Of a stretch of 64,000 nucleotides of DNA, positions 1 through 9,222 are shown one piece after another. How positions within the stretch are numbered: position 1 is the stretch's first letter; the number at the start of each line of letters is the position of its first letter. The DNA is from Bacillota bacterium (lineage in GTDB: Bacteria; Bacillota; Clostridia; Lachnospirales; Lachnospiraceae): contig JAEVYT010000036.1 in the NCBI GenBank assembly GCA_023392615.1, positions 62,001 to 126,000 of the forward strand, written 5' to 3'. Under the pieces are notes generated by a model that did no database searches, was not told the origin of the DNA, and was given only the letters and a program-made list of their open reading frames with translations. The translations under genes were made by a program, and so were the position numbers.

Positions 1-644
1 CCTAACTTTTCCAGTGTTATTGCAGCATCTTTAGCTGCCTTCACCATCTCACCGCAAGCCACAATCGTTAAATCACTGCCTTCCTGTATAACGGTAGCCT
101 TATTCAATTCAAATGGAACATTCTCTTCCTCATAAACATCTTCTACCGGATTTCTTCCAACCCTGATATATGCCGGTTTTTCATCTTCTAGCATATTCTC
201 AATCAACTTCTTGGTCTGAAAACGATCACTCGGGATATAAACCCTCATATTCGGAATTGAACCCATTGTAGCAATATCCTGTGCAGAATGATGCGTCATT
301 CCTAAAGCTCCATAACTTACACCACCGCTGATACCGATCAATTTTACATTTGTATTGGAATAGGATACATCTACTTTTGCTTGTTCCATACTTCGGGTAG
401 ATAAAAAGCATGCCGGTGAAGCAACAAATGATTTCTTTCCACACTTTGCAAGACCTGCTCCTATAGAGACAATATTCTGCTCCGCGATTCCGGTTTCTAC
501 AAATTGCTCTGGATGAACTTTCGCAAATTCACTTAAAGAAGCAGAACCTCTGGAATCACTGCAAAGAACTACGATATCCTTGTCTGTGTACGCCTTTTCT
601 ACTAAAACATCATTAATTATCTGTCTGTTTGCTATCTTATTCAT
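1..644 (-). CDS. Transketolase, C-terminal subunit (partial, runs off window start)
   Basis: The reading frame is open from the ATG at 644 down to base 1, giving about 214 residues with no stop in the window. It carries the pyrimidine-binding and C-terminal transketolase regions; the segments ETGIAEQNIVSIGAGLA and GMTHHSAQDIA are typical. In split transketolases this chain pairs with the thiamine-diphosphate-binding N-terminal chain to move two-carbon units between sugar phosphates in the pentose phosphate pathway. The start overlaps the end of the upstream N-terminal subunit gene by 8 bases, so the two are translationally coupled. The true 3' end lies outside the window. The family assignment is firm; the exact sugar route it serves is inferred from neighbours. 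Confidence 0.93.
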   Translation of the reverse strand, partial: MNKIANRQIINDVLVEKAYTDKDIVVLCSDSRGSASLSEFAKVHPEQFVETGIAEQNIVSIGAGLAKCGKKSFVASPACFLSTRSMEQAKVDVSYSNTNVKLIGISGGVSYGALGMTHHSAQDIATMGSIPNMRVYIPSDRFQTKKLIENMLEDEKPAYIRVGRNPVEDVYEEENVPFELNKATVIQEGSDLTIVACGEMVKAAKDAAITLEKL

Positions 645-1461
645 TCGCTGCCATCCTCCTTTGCTCTAATTCTGCAATTGCCTCTTCATACTCTTTTGCA
701 CTAGGAATTTTATGATGCCATGGTGCTGAATTCTCAATAAAGGACACGCCATATCCTTTAATGGTATCTGCTATAATAACTGTAGGTTTCCCTTTCGTCT
801 CCTTCGCCTCTTGAAACGCTTTGTCAAGTGCATCAATATCATTACCTACTGCATGAATTACATTCCAACCAAAGCTACTCCATCTCTCATCCTGACTGTC
901 CTGTGTCATTACTTCTTCCGTCGTACCTGATATCTGTAAACGATTACGATCTACGATTGCTGTAAGATTATCTAATTTATAATGACCCGCTGCCATGGCT
1001 CCTTCCCAAACCGAACCTTCTGCCAGTTCACCATCACCCATTACTGTATATACCCGGTAGGATGAACCGTCCATTTTCCCAGCCAGTGCCATACCAACCG
1101 ATACGGATAAACCATGTCCGAGTGATCCAGAGTTCATTTCAATTCCATTGATTTTGTTGTTTGGATGACCAATGTATTTTGACTGATACTGTGAATAAGA
1201 TTCAAGTTCTGATTTTGGAAAAAATCCTTTATCCGCCAATACACTGTATAGAGATTCCACAGAATGACCTTTGCTAAGAATAAATCTGTCTCTTTGCGGA
1301 TCTTTTGAGTTTTCCGGAGAGACATTCATGTGCTTATAATATAATGTTACTAAAATATCCATAACACTAAAATCACCACCAATGTGACCCGTTTTCGCTC
1401 TATAAATCATATCAATGACATCTTTTCTAAGTTCAAATGATTTCGCTTTCAAGTTTCCCAT
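637..1461 (-). CDS. Transketolase, N-terminal (ThDP-binding) subunit
   Basis: This 274-residue protein is the thiamine-diphosphate-binding half of a split transketolase. Early residues carry the conserved GHIGGDFS and ILSKGHSVESLY segments, and the ThDP/Mg motif GDGELAEGSVWEGAM followed by VDRNRLQ is visible near the middle. I place the start at the ATG at 1461 because GGGAGGA lies a few bases upstream; a longer frame to 1488 has no better ribosome site and would overlap the preceding gene. It lies between the isomerase-like gene and the C-terminal subunit on the same strand, so the three probably form one operon for pentose or deoxysugar use. Confidence 0.95.
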   Translation of the reverse strand: MGNLKAKSFELRKDVIDMIYRAKTGHIGGDFSVMDILVTLYYKHMNVSPENSKDPQRDRFILSKGHSVESLYSVLADKGFFPKSELESYSQYQSKYIGHPNNKINGIEMNSGSLGHGLSVSVGMALAGKMDGSSYRVYTVMGDGELAEGSVWEGAMAAGHYKLDNLTAIVDRNRLQISGTTEEVMTQDSQDERWSSFGWNVIHAVGNDIDALDKAFQEAKETKGKPTVIIADTIKGYGVSFIENSAPWHHKIPSAKEYEEAIAELEQRRMAANE

Positions 1462-1480
1462 GTTTATCCTCCCTTTCTGA

Positions 1481-2881
1481 TTATTCACCTCGTATAAATG
1501 CTTTTACGTCTTCTTCAATTGGATCATATAAATCAGGCGTAACACCGATATATTTACATGCTTCATATAAAACCGGAACCACATCCGCATGAATTCCTAC
1601 ACAGTGATGTATATATGGTCCACACACCAACTTATCTTCCAGTCTCTTAAGATTTTCTACTTCAACCCAAAGATAAGTTCCTTTGGTATACGGTCCTTCA
1701 ATTCCCTTAGCCTTACCAAGAAGTAAGGAGTACTCTCCGTTATCTCCATCAAATCTGCATAAAGTAATATCTCCATGTTTTGCTTCTGCCTCCACTGCAC
1801 CAGGATGACTGAATGCTAAAGGATAACCAAGAATAGGTTTCGTCTTAGCAACAGACAAAGGCCAAGGTCCGCAATGTTGAAGCAACTCACCGTTTTCGTT
1901 GTCAGGATGTCGTACCGTCCAGTCTGCGAAGAAAGATTTCGTCACACCCATTCCGGCTGCTTCTACCATTAAGGATGTAATTGCACCATGAATATCCGTC
2001 TCGCATACAACCGGAATACCAATGTCATTCATAAGAGAGTTTGCCGCACAAGGCATAATACCAATTTCAGATTGCAGGCTATTCCAACACTGTATAGCAA
2101 TCGCTTTGCATCCATATTTTTCAGCCAAACCATGCATTGCAACCTTTAGTGCTGCAACAGTTTCAACCTCATTCTCTTTAATACGTACATCCATATTCTC
2201 TTTGATATACTCAACTACTTTTGCTACTTCAATGCCTTCATCTTTTGCCGCCTTTACCGCTTGAGTAAGTTCCGGCATAGGAATCGGTGCTAATTGAATA
2301 TTATATTTCTCTAGCAACTCACCTTCATTACACATCGTAGTCCAAAAATCAAACGGTCTGGTTGATATCTGAAGGATTCTAATATCTCGAAACGCCTTCA
2401 CTACGTTACAAACTGCTAAAAAGTTCTTCACTCCTCTTTCAAACTCCGGATCGCCAAGTCTGCAATTTGTCAAATATGTAAATGGAACTTGGAATCTTCT
2501 TAATACCTTGCCGGTTGCAAATAGCCCACATTGACTGTCTCTCAGACGAATTCCATTCTCATCCGGTCTCTCATCTCTTGGTCCCCATAACAAAACAGGT
2601 ACATTCAATTCTTTTGCAAGCCTGGCTACTATGTATTCCGTACCGAAGTTACAGTGTGGTATGAATAATCCATCAACTTTTTCTGCTTTAAACTTTACTG
2701 CTATATTGGCAAGATCCTGATCATCATATAACAGCCCTTCCTCATTGATATCATTAATATCAACAAAATCTACTCCTAATTCATTCAGACGATCTCTTGT
2801 CATATTTGCGTACTTAATGGAATCAGGTGCACTAAAAATACTTCTTCTGGTCGGTGCGAAACCAATTTTTACGATACTCAT
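1481..2881 (-). CDS. L-fucose/L-arabinose isomerase-like protein
   Basis: The 466-residue protein belongs to the FucI/AraA-type sugar isomerase superfamily. These enzymes interconvert aldoses and ketoses at a metal centre in the cytoplasm. Features seen include an N-terminal nucleotide-like fold (IGFAPTRRS), a conserved IQCWNSLQSEIGIMPC segment, the likely metal-site region VCETDIHGAITSLM, and a C-terminal HHCVGIHADVVPVL stretch. The start has GGAGGAG upstream. It is followed by the split transketolase and preceded by a LacI regulator, which suggests a pentose or deoxyhexose route. It is shorter than classic FucI (about 590 residues), so the substrate cannot be named from sequence alone. Confidence 0.85.
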   Translation of the reverse strand: MSIVKIGFAPTRRSIFSAPDSIKYANMTRDRLNELGVDFVDINDINEEGLLYDDQDLANIAVKFKAEKVDGLFIPHCNFGTEYIVARLAKELNVPVLLWGPRDERPDENGIRLRDSQCGLFATGKVLRRFQVPFTYLTNCRLGDPEFERGVKNFLAVCNVVKAFRDIRILQISTRPFDFWTTMCNEGELLEKYNIQLAPIPMPELTQAVKAAKDEGIEVAKVVEYIKENMDVRIKENEVETVAALKVAMHGLAEKYGCKAIAIQCWNSLQSEIGIMPCAANSLMNDIGIPVVCETDIHGAITSLMVEAAGMGVTKSFFADWTVRHPDNENGELLQHCGPWPLSVAKTKPILGYPLAFSHPGAVEAEAKHGDITLCRFDGDNGEYSLLLGKAKGIEGPYTKGTYLWVEVENLKRLEDKLVCGPYIHHCVGIHADVVPVLYEACKYIGVTPDLYDPIEEDVKAFIRGE

Positions 2882-2896
2882 TATTTCTCCTCCGTT

Positions 2897-3898
2897 TTAT
2901 GTTAAGTCTTTGACGCTATCTCTTTCTATAAATTCAGTACAAATCTGCGTTTTTGTCTTGATCGGATTTCCATCCCTTACAACATCCAAAAGTCTTCTTA
3001 CCGCCATTTGACCCATCTCTTGTTTAAATACTCGAATCGTTGTTAATCTTGGCGTAGATATTTCGCATGATGATAAATCATCAAAACCGATTAAAGAAAT
3101 ATCTTCTGGTATTCGGTATCCCTTCTCAATCAAAGCTTTCATCGCTCCAAGGGCAACCATATCATTATCTGCAAAGAATGCTGTTGGAAGCACCGGTCTT
3201 TGCTCCAAATAAGCTAACATATCTCGATAAGCACCGTCCATCGTAGTGGCAACGGTCACAATAAATTTTTCGTTACTGGGAATTCCATGTTTATGTAATG
3301 CTCTCGCATATCCGTTTGCCCTGGCACTAAATGCTTTAATTCGAAATGCTCCTCTTAAATAACCAATTTTTTTATGCCCTTTTCTTATTAGATATTCCAC
3401 TGCGTTCTTTGCAGAGTCTGCATTATTTATAAGAACACCATTATATGTCATTGATGTACACCAGCTATCTAAGATAATCAATGGACATTTTGCATCCTTA
3501 AATCGATCAAAGTCTTCATCCATAGCTTCCGTTCCTAGCATAATAACTCCGGTTGTCTTGTCCTCAAGTATTTCATCCAAACGTTGTTCAAATGCATCAC
3601 TTCTCCGATCCAGATTGCAAACAGTCATCTCATATCCAGATGCTCTGCATTCTGTTTCTACTCCTTCAAGTAAGTTACTAAAAAAAGGTGAGTTATCTAT
3701 AATTAAACCGGTACGCTTATATATAACAAACTTAATTCTTGATATCCTTGCGTCATTCGAGTATCCCATTTCATTCGCTACTCGAAATATTTCATCAGCA
3801 GTTTCTTTATTTACACCTTTCTTGTGATTTAATGCATTGGACACTGTCGCCGGCGAAAATCCCGTAACTTTACTGATTGTTCTTATGCTAACCTTCAT
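2897..3898 (-). CDS. LacI-family transcriptional regulator
   Basis: This 333-residue protein has an N-terminal LacI helix-turn-helix (residues about 1-25, with TISKVTGFSPATVSNALNHK) followed by a periplasmic-binding-protein-like sugar-sensing domain ending in DDLSSCEISTPRLTTIRV. It should bind operator DNA as a dimer and respond to a sugar or sugar phosphate. AGGAGGAAC precedes the ATG. It is the first gene of the operon that continues with the isomerase (15 bases downstream) and transketolase genes, so it probably controls them and itself. Two sites with AACGTT centres in the adjacent intergenic region could be its operators. Confidence 0.93.
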   Translation of the reverse strand: MKVSIRTISKVTGFSPATVSNALNHKKGVNKETADEIFRVANEMGYSNDARISRIKFVIYKRTGLIIDNSPFFSNLLEGVETECRASGYEMTVCNLDRRSDAFEQRLDEILEDKTTGVIMLGTEAMDEDFDRFKDAKCPLIILDSWCTSMTYNGVLINNADSAKNAVEYLIRKGHKKIGYLRGAFRIKAFSARANGYARALHKHGIPSNEKFIVTVATTMDGAYRDMLAYLEQRPVLPTAFFADNDMVALGAMKALIEKGYRIPEDISLIGFDDLSSCEISTPRLTTIRVFKQEMGQMAVRRLLDVVRDGNPIKTKTQICTEFIERDSVKDLT

Positions 3899-4364
3899 AT
3901 CAGTTCCTCCTTTGATATAAACATTATTTTATATTGTTTTACATTAAATTTCAATATAGTTTTATATAACGTTGTTTACTTTATAAGTTTTATATAATTT
4001 ATATGACTGTTTATTATGCATATCGCACTATAAAATATTCAAATATACCCATTTTTAATATGACGGCTTTACTTGTTTTATATAAACGTTTAATTAAACA
4101 CTTTATGTTTATATTTTTTTAACTTTAATATGGATACATATTTTAATAGAGAATTTAAACATTATTGGCAGAATATCAATTGATATATATGACACTTTAT
4201 GCATATTGTCTATTATTTTTATAGTTTATTCATCGTTATTGGAAATTTTTATATAAACAAACATGTAAACATTTGTAGAAAGATTGATATTTTAAAATTG
4301 TTATGATAGCATACTCGTGTATTACTACAAAAAACAAAACAACTTACGAAAGGAATAACTTATA
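3899..4364. promoter_or_regulatory. AT-rich divergent promoter region with candidate LacI operators
   Basis: This 466-base region separates the LacI regulator from the divergent chemoreceptor gene and holds no convincing gene. It repeats the string TTTATATAA near 3961, 4078 and 4249. Two of these run into palindromic centres with a central CpG: AACGTT at 3968-3973 and AAACGTTT at 4084-4091, as expected for LacI-family operators. A possible promoter for the chemoreceptor is TTGATA at 4284-4289 and TAGCAT at 4307-4312 with a 17-base spacer. All assignments are inferred from motif shape. Confidence 0.45.
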
Positions 4365-6434
4365 ATGAAACGACTGCCATCATTTCACTTTTCAAAAAGT
4401 ATTAAAGCAAAAATGATTTTTAGTTTTTTACTTCCGGTTATATTCATTCTTATATTAGGAAGTATCTCTTATCAAAAAGCCTCCTCCGGATTAATAAAAC
4501 GTTATGAAAACTCTACAGAATCAGCACTTACTATGACACAGAAGTATTTTCAGATAATAATGAATGAAGCTTCTGCAAAAGCTTTACAAATTACAAACTC
4601 ACCCAATATCGCAAAGTACTATTCTGGAAACTTTTCCAAAGTACCTTTTGAAGAATATAAGAGCATCGATGAAACAAGACGAACATTATCCTCCCTTGTA
4701 AAAAACGATGAATTTATACAAGACATTACAATTATCACAAATTATGGGCAATCCTTAACATCCAAGAAATTAATATCACAAAATCATTACAACTCCTTTT
4801 CATCTTCTAATGATTTAAAAGCGATATCTCCAACAGAAGCCGGTTTATGGGTTGGCAAACACGAATTTCTAGATAAGAAACTTTCCTCTGATCCCTCCAA
4901 ATATTTTCTTAGCTACATCTCACGCTTTAAAAGTACAACCTCCAAAGACATCGGATATGTAATAGTGGATTTGAATTCAAAGAGGATTAAGGACACATTA
5001 ACAGATATGAAATTAGACCAAGGTTCCATCACTGCGTTAATAACGAAGGATAATAAAGAAATAGTGGTAGGGGATAATACAGAGAAGTTTTCCTTTCTAA
5101 GCCTTGAGTTCTTTCAGAATTCAATAAACGAAACCAACGGAAAATCATCAGATACGTTTAAGACAAGTAACATATACATAAAGGGAAAAGAATATCGTTC
5201 CTTCTTTGCATATAATACCAAAAGCGGATTGACTCTATGCACGATAATCCCAAAGAATGTATTAATTAAGCAAGCAAACGAACTTAGAAACATCACTTTT
5301 ATAATGGTCGCTATAGCATGCATAACCGCAGGACTCATCGGTTTAAAACTTTCTACCGGAATCGCTGGTACGATTCATATCATTAATCGGTATTTAGAAA
5401 CCGTATCCGAAGGCAAACTCAACGAATCCGGATTATCAACAAAACGAAGAGATGAGTTCAGTCTTTTAATAAAAGGAATTAAAAGTACTGTTTTAAGCAT
5501 GAAAAATATGATTAGCAAGATGAAAAAAGTTAGCGGAGAAGTAACTTCCACCTCAGAACAGCTTATAGATAATACCTCTTTATTGTTGACATCTACAAAG
5601 GGTATTACAGGCTCCATCCTAGACATTCAGCAAGGAGCAGACCAGCAAGCCAGCGATGCTCAAAGTTGCCTTTTAAAAATGGAGTCGTTATCAAACCAGA
5701 TTAATACGATAAAGAATAATTCCGATTATATTAAACAATCCACTAAAACTACAAAAAATACAGTAAATGACAGTATGGATGTTATTAATACACTAAGTAA
5801 AAAAGCACAAAATACCAGCGATATCACACAAACAATAATTAAGGACATCGTCAACCTCGAAAACAGTTCCAATCAAATTAATGATCTGGTAAACATAATT
5901 AATGATTTATCAGATCAGACCAATCTACTCTCACTAAATGCTTCTATCGAAGCTGCCAGGGCAGGAGAAAGTGGTAAAGGCTTTGCTGTTATCGCTGATT
6001 CTATAAGGAAACTTGCTGAGCAATCATCTCAAGCAAGCAGCAAAATCAACGATATAACAAACAGCATCCGATATCAAACTCAAAAAACAGTAGTGACTGC
6101 CAAAGATGCCGAGTCCATCGTAAACTCGCAAAAAGCCGCTTTGGTTAGCACCATTAAATCATTTGAGTTAATTGATTCGCAAGTAAATTCTTTATCAGAT
6201 AATATAAGTATAATTATGGACGGGATTAATGAGATTGATCGTGCCAAAAACGAAACCTTAGAATCAGTCGAAAGTATATCAGCAATCTCACAAGAAAATG
6301 CCGCTGCAACCGAAGTTTTATCAGAAACCGTAACAACGCAGCTAGAGGTTGTAAAATTGCTTGATGAAGCAACACACCGCCTTGAAGAAAATGCAGAGGA
6401 ATTAAATAATTCTGTAAAAACTTATATTTTATAG
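4365..6434 (+). CDS. Methyl-accepting chemotaxis protein
   Basis: The 689-residue protein is a transmembrane chemoreceptor. It has a membrane segment at about residues 16-37, an extracytoplasmic sensor of about 270 residues, a second membrane segment at about 307-330, a HAMP linker, and a long coiled-coil signalling domain. The signalling hairpin tip lies at about residues 514-560, with DQTNLLSLNASIEAARAGE as the conserved core that contacts CheA and CheW. The sensor domain shows no motif that lets me name a ligand. GAAAGGA precedes the ATG. It is divergent from the sugar operon, so a sugar ligand is possible but unproven. Confidence 0.93.
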   Translation: MKRLPSFHFSKSIKAKMIFSFLLPVIFILILGSISYQKASSGLIKRYENSTESALTMTQKYFQIIMNEASAKALQITNSPNIAKYYSGNFSKVPFEEYKSIDETRRTLSSLVKNDEFIQDITIITNYGQSLTSKKLISQNHYNSFSSSNDLKAISPTEAGLWVGKHEFLDKKLSSDPSKYFLSYISRFKSTTSKDIGYVIVDLNSKRIKDTLTDMKLDQGSITALITKDNKEIVVGDNTEKFSFLSLEFFQNSINETNGKSSDTFKTSNIYIKGKEYRSFFAYNTKSGLTLCTIIPKNVLIKQANELRNITFIMVAIACITAGLIGLKLSTGIAGTIHIINRYLETVSEGKLNESGLSTKRRDEFSLLIKGIKSTVLSMKNMISKMKKVSGEVTSTSEQLIDNTSLLLTSTKGITGSILDIQQGADQQASDAQSCLLKMESLSNQINTIKNNSDYIKQSTKTTKNTVNDSMDVINTLSKKAQNTSDITQTIIKDIVNLENSSNQINDLVNIINDLSDQTNLLSLNASIEAARAGESGKGFAVIADSIRKLAEQSSQASSKINDITNSIRYQTQKTVVTAKDAESIVNSQKAALVSTIKSFELIDSQVNSLSDNISIIMDGINEIDRAKNETLESVESISAISQENAAATEVLSETVTTQLEVVKLLDEATHRLEENAEELNNSVKTYIL

Positions 6435-6511
6435 TAACCGGACGAGAAGTAACGTCCATTCTGAATTGATATTATTTCGAATTTGTATATTTTGATTACT
6501 TCTCTAGTATA

Positions 6512-6628
6512 AAAAAAGATGCTGCAAAGCAAAATCACAAGAAATCATATCATTAATATTCTGCGATGTTTTTAACCACATACACGAATATTAATTTATT
6601 CTTTCATAGATTTTACTTTGTAGCATCT
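6512..6628. terminator. Long nested inverted repeat between convergent genes
   Basis: Outer arms of 19 bases at 6518-6536 (GATGCTGCAAAGCAAAATC) and 6609-6627 pair with two wobble or mismatch positions. They enclose a second perfect 10-base pair of arms, ATTAATATTC at 6552-6561 and GAATATTAAT at 6586-6595. Runs of A precede the element and AT-rich sequence follows it. It lies between the convergent chemoreceptor and groEL genes, so a bidirectional terminator is the simplest reading. The nested shape also resembles a small non-autonomous repeat element. Confidence 0.6.
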
Positions 6629-6664
6629 ATTATTTTATCTTAATTTATATCTAAACTAAAGCGA

Positions 6665-8287
6665 TTACATCATGCCCATTCCAGGAGCCCCTGCTGGCAT
6701 AGCCGGCTCGTTGGACTTGATATTTGCAACTACGGATTCTGTAGTTAATAATGTGGATGCAACACTTGTTGCGTTCTGAAGTGCGCTTCTTGTAACCTTA
6801 GTAGGATCAAGGATACCTGCTTCCACCATATCAACATATTTTTCAGTTAAAGCATTGAAGCCCATTCCCTGTTTGTTTGCCTTTACCTTGCTGATTACTA
6901 CAGAACCTTCTAAGCCTGCATTGTACACAATACTGTATAAAGGAGCCTCAAGTGCTTTAAGAATAATATTCGCACCGGTTTTCTCGTCACCATCTAATTT
7001 TGCTGCTAATTTCGCAACTTCTTTAGAAGCGTGAATGTAAGCCGAACCACCACCTGCAACAATTCCTTCTTCTACTGCTGCTCTGGTCGCTGCAAGAGCA
7101 TCTTCCATACGAAGCTTGTTTTCTTTCATTTCAGTCTCTGTTGCAGCACCTACTCTGATTACCGCTACACCGCCTGCAAGCTTAGCAAGTCTTTCTTGTA
7201 ATTTCTCTTTATCAAATTCGGAAGTAGTTTCTTCAATCTGAGCTTTAATCTGTCCAATTCTTGTATCGATATCAGCTTTATCTCCTTCACCATCAACGAT
7301 AATGGTGTTTTCTTTCTGAATCTTAACAGATTTTGCACGTCCAAGCTGATCTATTGTAGCTTCTTTTAAATCAAGGCCTAATTCATCGGAGATAACTGTA
7401 CCACCGGTTAAGATAGCGATATCCTGAAGCATAGCCTTTCTTCTATCACCATATCCCGGAGCTTTTACCGCAACAGCAACGAATGTACCTCTTAATTTAT
7501 TAAGAACCAAAGTTGTAAGGGCTTCACCCTCAACATCTTCAGCGATTATTAATAATCTTGAACCAGTCTGAACAATCTGCTCTAATACAGGAAGAATATC
7601 CTGAATATTTGAGATCTTTTTGTCTGTGATTAAGATATATGGATTCTCAAGGTTTGCTTCCATTTTATCCATATCAGTACACATATAAGCGGAAAGATAT
7701 CCACGATCAAACTGCATACCTTCCACAAGATCAAGCTCAGTCTTCATAGTCTTGGATTCTTCGATTGTAATAACTCCATCGTTTGATACTTTTTCCATAG
7801 CATCAGCAACTAACTGACCAACTTCATCATCGCCTGCTGAGATTGCTGCAACTCTTGCAATCTGCTCCTTACCCTTTAAGGAAGAGCTCATTGCTAAGAT
7901 TGCTTCTACCGCTACATCAGTTGCTTTCTTCATACCCTTTCTAAGGATAATAGGGTTAGCGCCTGCTGCTAAGTTCTTCATACCTTCGGTAATCATAGCC
8001 TGTGCAAGAACAGTTGCTGTAGTTGTACCATCACCTGCTACATCATTTGTCTTAGTAGCAACTTCTTTTACTAACTGAGCACCCATATTCTCAAAAGGAT
8101 CTTCTAACTCAACTTCCTTAGCAATTGTAACACCATCATTTGTAATCAGAGGTGCACCAAAAGATTTATCAAGAACTACATTTCTGCCCTTAGGTCCAAG
8201 GGTTACTTTAACGGTATTTGCTAATTTATTTGCACCGATTTCAAGCGCTGCTCTAGCTTCTGCGCCATATTTAATTTCTTTAGCCAT
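6665..8287 (-). CDS. groEL: Chaperonin GroEL
   Basis: This 540-residue protein is the 60-kDa chaperonin that forms a double ring and folds proteins in the cytoplasm using ATP, with GroES as lid. Seen are the ATP-binding segments KVTLGPKGRNVVLD and GDGTTTATVLA, the apical-domain region, and the Gly/Met-rich C-terminal tail ending GAPGMGMM. Length and motifs match the family. It follows groES by 17 bases on the same strand, with a GGAGGAG-type ribosome site in the gap. Control is through the CIRCE element upstream of groES. Confidence 0.99.
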   Translation of the reverse strand: MAKEIKYGAEARAALEIGANKLANTVKVTLGPKGRNVVLDKSFGAPLITNDGVTIAKEVELEDPFENMGAQLVKEVATKTNDVAGDGTTTATVLAQAMITEGMKNLAAGANPIILRKGMKKATDVAVEAILAMSSSLKGKEQIARVAAISAGDDEVGQLVADAMEKVSNDGVITIEESKTMKTELDLVEGMQFDRGYLSAYMCTDMDKMEANLENPYILITDKKISNIQDILPVLEQIVQTGSRLLIIAEDVEGEALTTLVLNKLRGTFVAVAVKAPGYGDRRKAMLQDIAILTGGTVISDELGLDLKEATIDQLGRAKSVKIQKENTIIVDGEGDKADIDTRIGQIKAQIEETTSEFDKEKLQERLAKLAGGVAVIRVGAATETEMKENKLRMEDALAATRAAVEEGIVAGGGSAYIHASKEVAKLAAKLDGDEKTGANIILKALEAPLYSIVYNAGLEGSVVISKVKANKQGMGFNALTEKYVDMVEAGILDPTKVTRSALQNATSVASTLLTTESVVANIKSNEPAMPAGAPGMGMM

Positions 8288-8304
8288 GTTATATCTCCTC
8301 CATT

Positions 8305-8592
8305 CTATTCTTCAACAACTGCAACGATATCATTTTGCTTAACTACGATGAATTCTTCATCCTCCAATTTCACTTCAGTTCCTGCATATTTGGAGTAAAT
8401 AACCTTGTCACCAACTTTAACCTGCATCACAACTTCTTTTCCATCAACGATTCCGCCAGGTCCAACAGCGATAACTTCTGCCTGCTGAGGTTTTTCTTTT
8501 GCTTGGCCGGGTAACACAATGCCTGACTTTGTTGTCTCTTCAGCAACTAATTGCTTCAATACTACCTTATCTCCTAAAGGTACAAGTTTCAT
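8305..8592 (-). CDS. groES: Co-chaperonin GroES
   Basis: The 95-residue co-chaperonin caps the GroEL ring. It starts MKLVPLGDKVVLKQL, has the mobile-loop region TTKSGIVLPGQAKEKPQ and the C-terminal IVKQNDIVAVVEE, all typical. A ribosome site (AAGGAGG) lies just upstream. It is the first gene of the groES-groEL heat-shock operon and is preceded by a sigma-A-type promoter and a CIRCE operator. Confidence 0.99.
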   Translation of the reverse strand: MKLVPLGDKVVLKQLVAEETTKSGIVLPGQAKEKPQQAEVIAVGPGGIVDGKEVVMQVKVGDKVIYSKYAGTEVKLEDEEFIVVKQNDIVAVVEE

Positions 8593-8732
8593 GTTAAAAT
8601 TCCTCCTTAATTAATTATTACTAAATTTTTTAAGGGAATCACAAAACGGATAGTAATCCGAATTTATGACGTGATAGAAATTCACGGTGTGCATTAATCG
8701 TGAAACACACATTACCCTTTGCTTAAGAATTA

Positions 8733-8759
8733 TTAGCACTCCAAGTGGTCGAGTGCTAA
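8733..8759. promoter_or_regulatory. CIRCE operator (HrcA binding site)
   Basis: The sequence TTAGCACTC, nine bases, GAGTGCTAA is an exact match to the CIRCE inverted repeat bound by the HrcA repressor. It begins about a dozen bases downstream of the groES -10 hexamer, so HrcA binding would block transcription start. HrcA itself is not in this window. Confidence 0.97.
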
Positions 8760-8770
8760 CTTTGATTATT

Positions 8771-8799
8771 ATATTAGTAAATTTGCTTTTATATTGCAA
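8771..8799 (-). promoter_or_regulatory. Promoter of groES-groEL
   Basis: On the minus strand, TTGCAA (8794-8799) and TAATAT (8771-8776) are separated by exactly 17 bases, a standard vegetative sigma factor spacing. Transcription would start next to the CIRCE operator. Confidence 0.75.
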
Positions 8800-8811
8800 C
8801 TTCATTTCCAT

Positions 8812-9222
8812 TAAAATACCATAGCAAATTTAGTAATTTCTCTCTTATACTCTTGATATCTCTCGATATCTCATTTTTTCTCATTTTTATGTGTTTTTAA
8901 TCACAATCTTCTGTATATAACCTCTTATAATCTCATAGCCTTTACTGTAACATCATCATATCTGATTAACACCCACCAAGGTAAATCCCCCTCGTGGTAT
9001 TTTAGCAGGTTTTCTCAAGTAATAAGCACTGTTGTGAATAAGGTACTGTGTAAAACCATACACTAATCTAAATGGCGAAATAAAAAGTTATCACCTAACG
9101 GCAATAACTTTTCAATTTCATACATACTAATTAAGTATATTCTATATCAGTCATAATATACCATGTATGGCAAAGTTTTTATAATAAGTGATTACGCGAG
9201 CTTTAACTTCATTGTTAAGGGT
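8812..9222. other. Intergenic region without a recognisable gene
   Basis: Beyond the groES promoter this stretch is AT-rich and shows no open frame with a ribosome site. The one clear structure is the inverted repeat AAAAGTTAT at 9083-9091 with ATAACTTTT at 9104-9112. Read on the minus strand it is followed by a T run and would terminate the operon ending at 9223. Confidence 0.5.
9083..9112 (-). terminator. Intrinsic terminator after DUF6062 gene
   Basis: A 9-base perfect stem (AAAAGTTAT / ATAACTTTT) with a 12-base loop ends in a T run on the minus strand. It lies about 110 bases past the stop codon of the gene ending at 9223. Confidence 0.6.

Noticed and set aside
226..444. 72-residue open frame on the minus strand
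   Set aside because: It lies in another frame of the transketolase C-terminal gene, which is open from 644 to the window edge and has clear homology.
8611..8811. 66-residue open frame upstream of groES
   Set aside because: It covers the groES promoter and the CIRCE operator, so it is not a gene.
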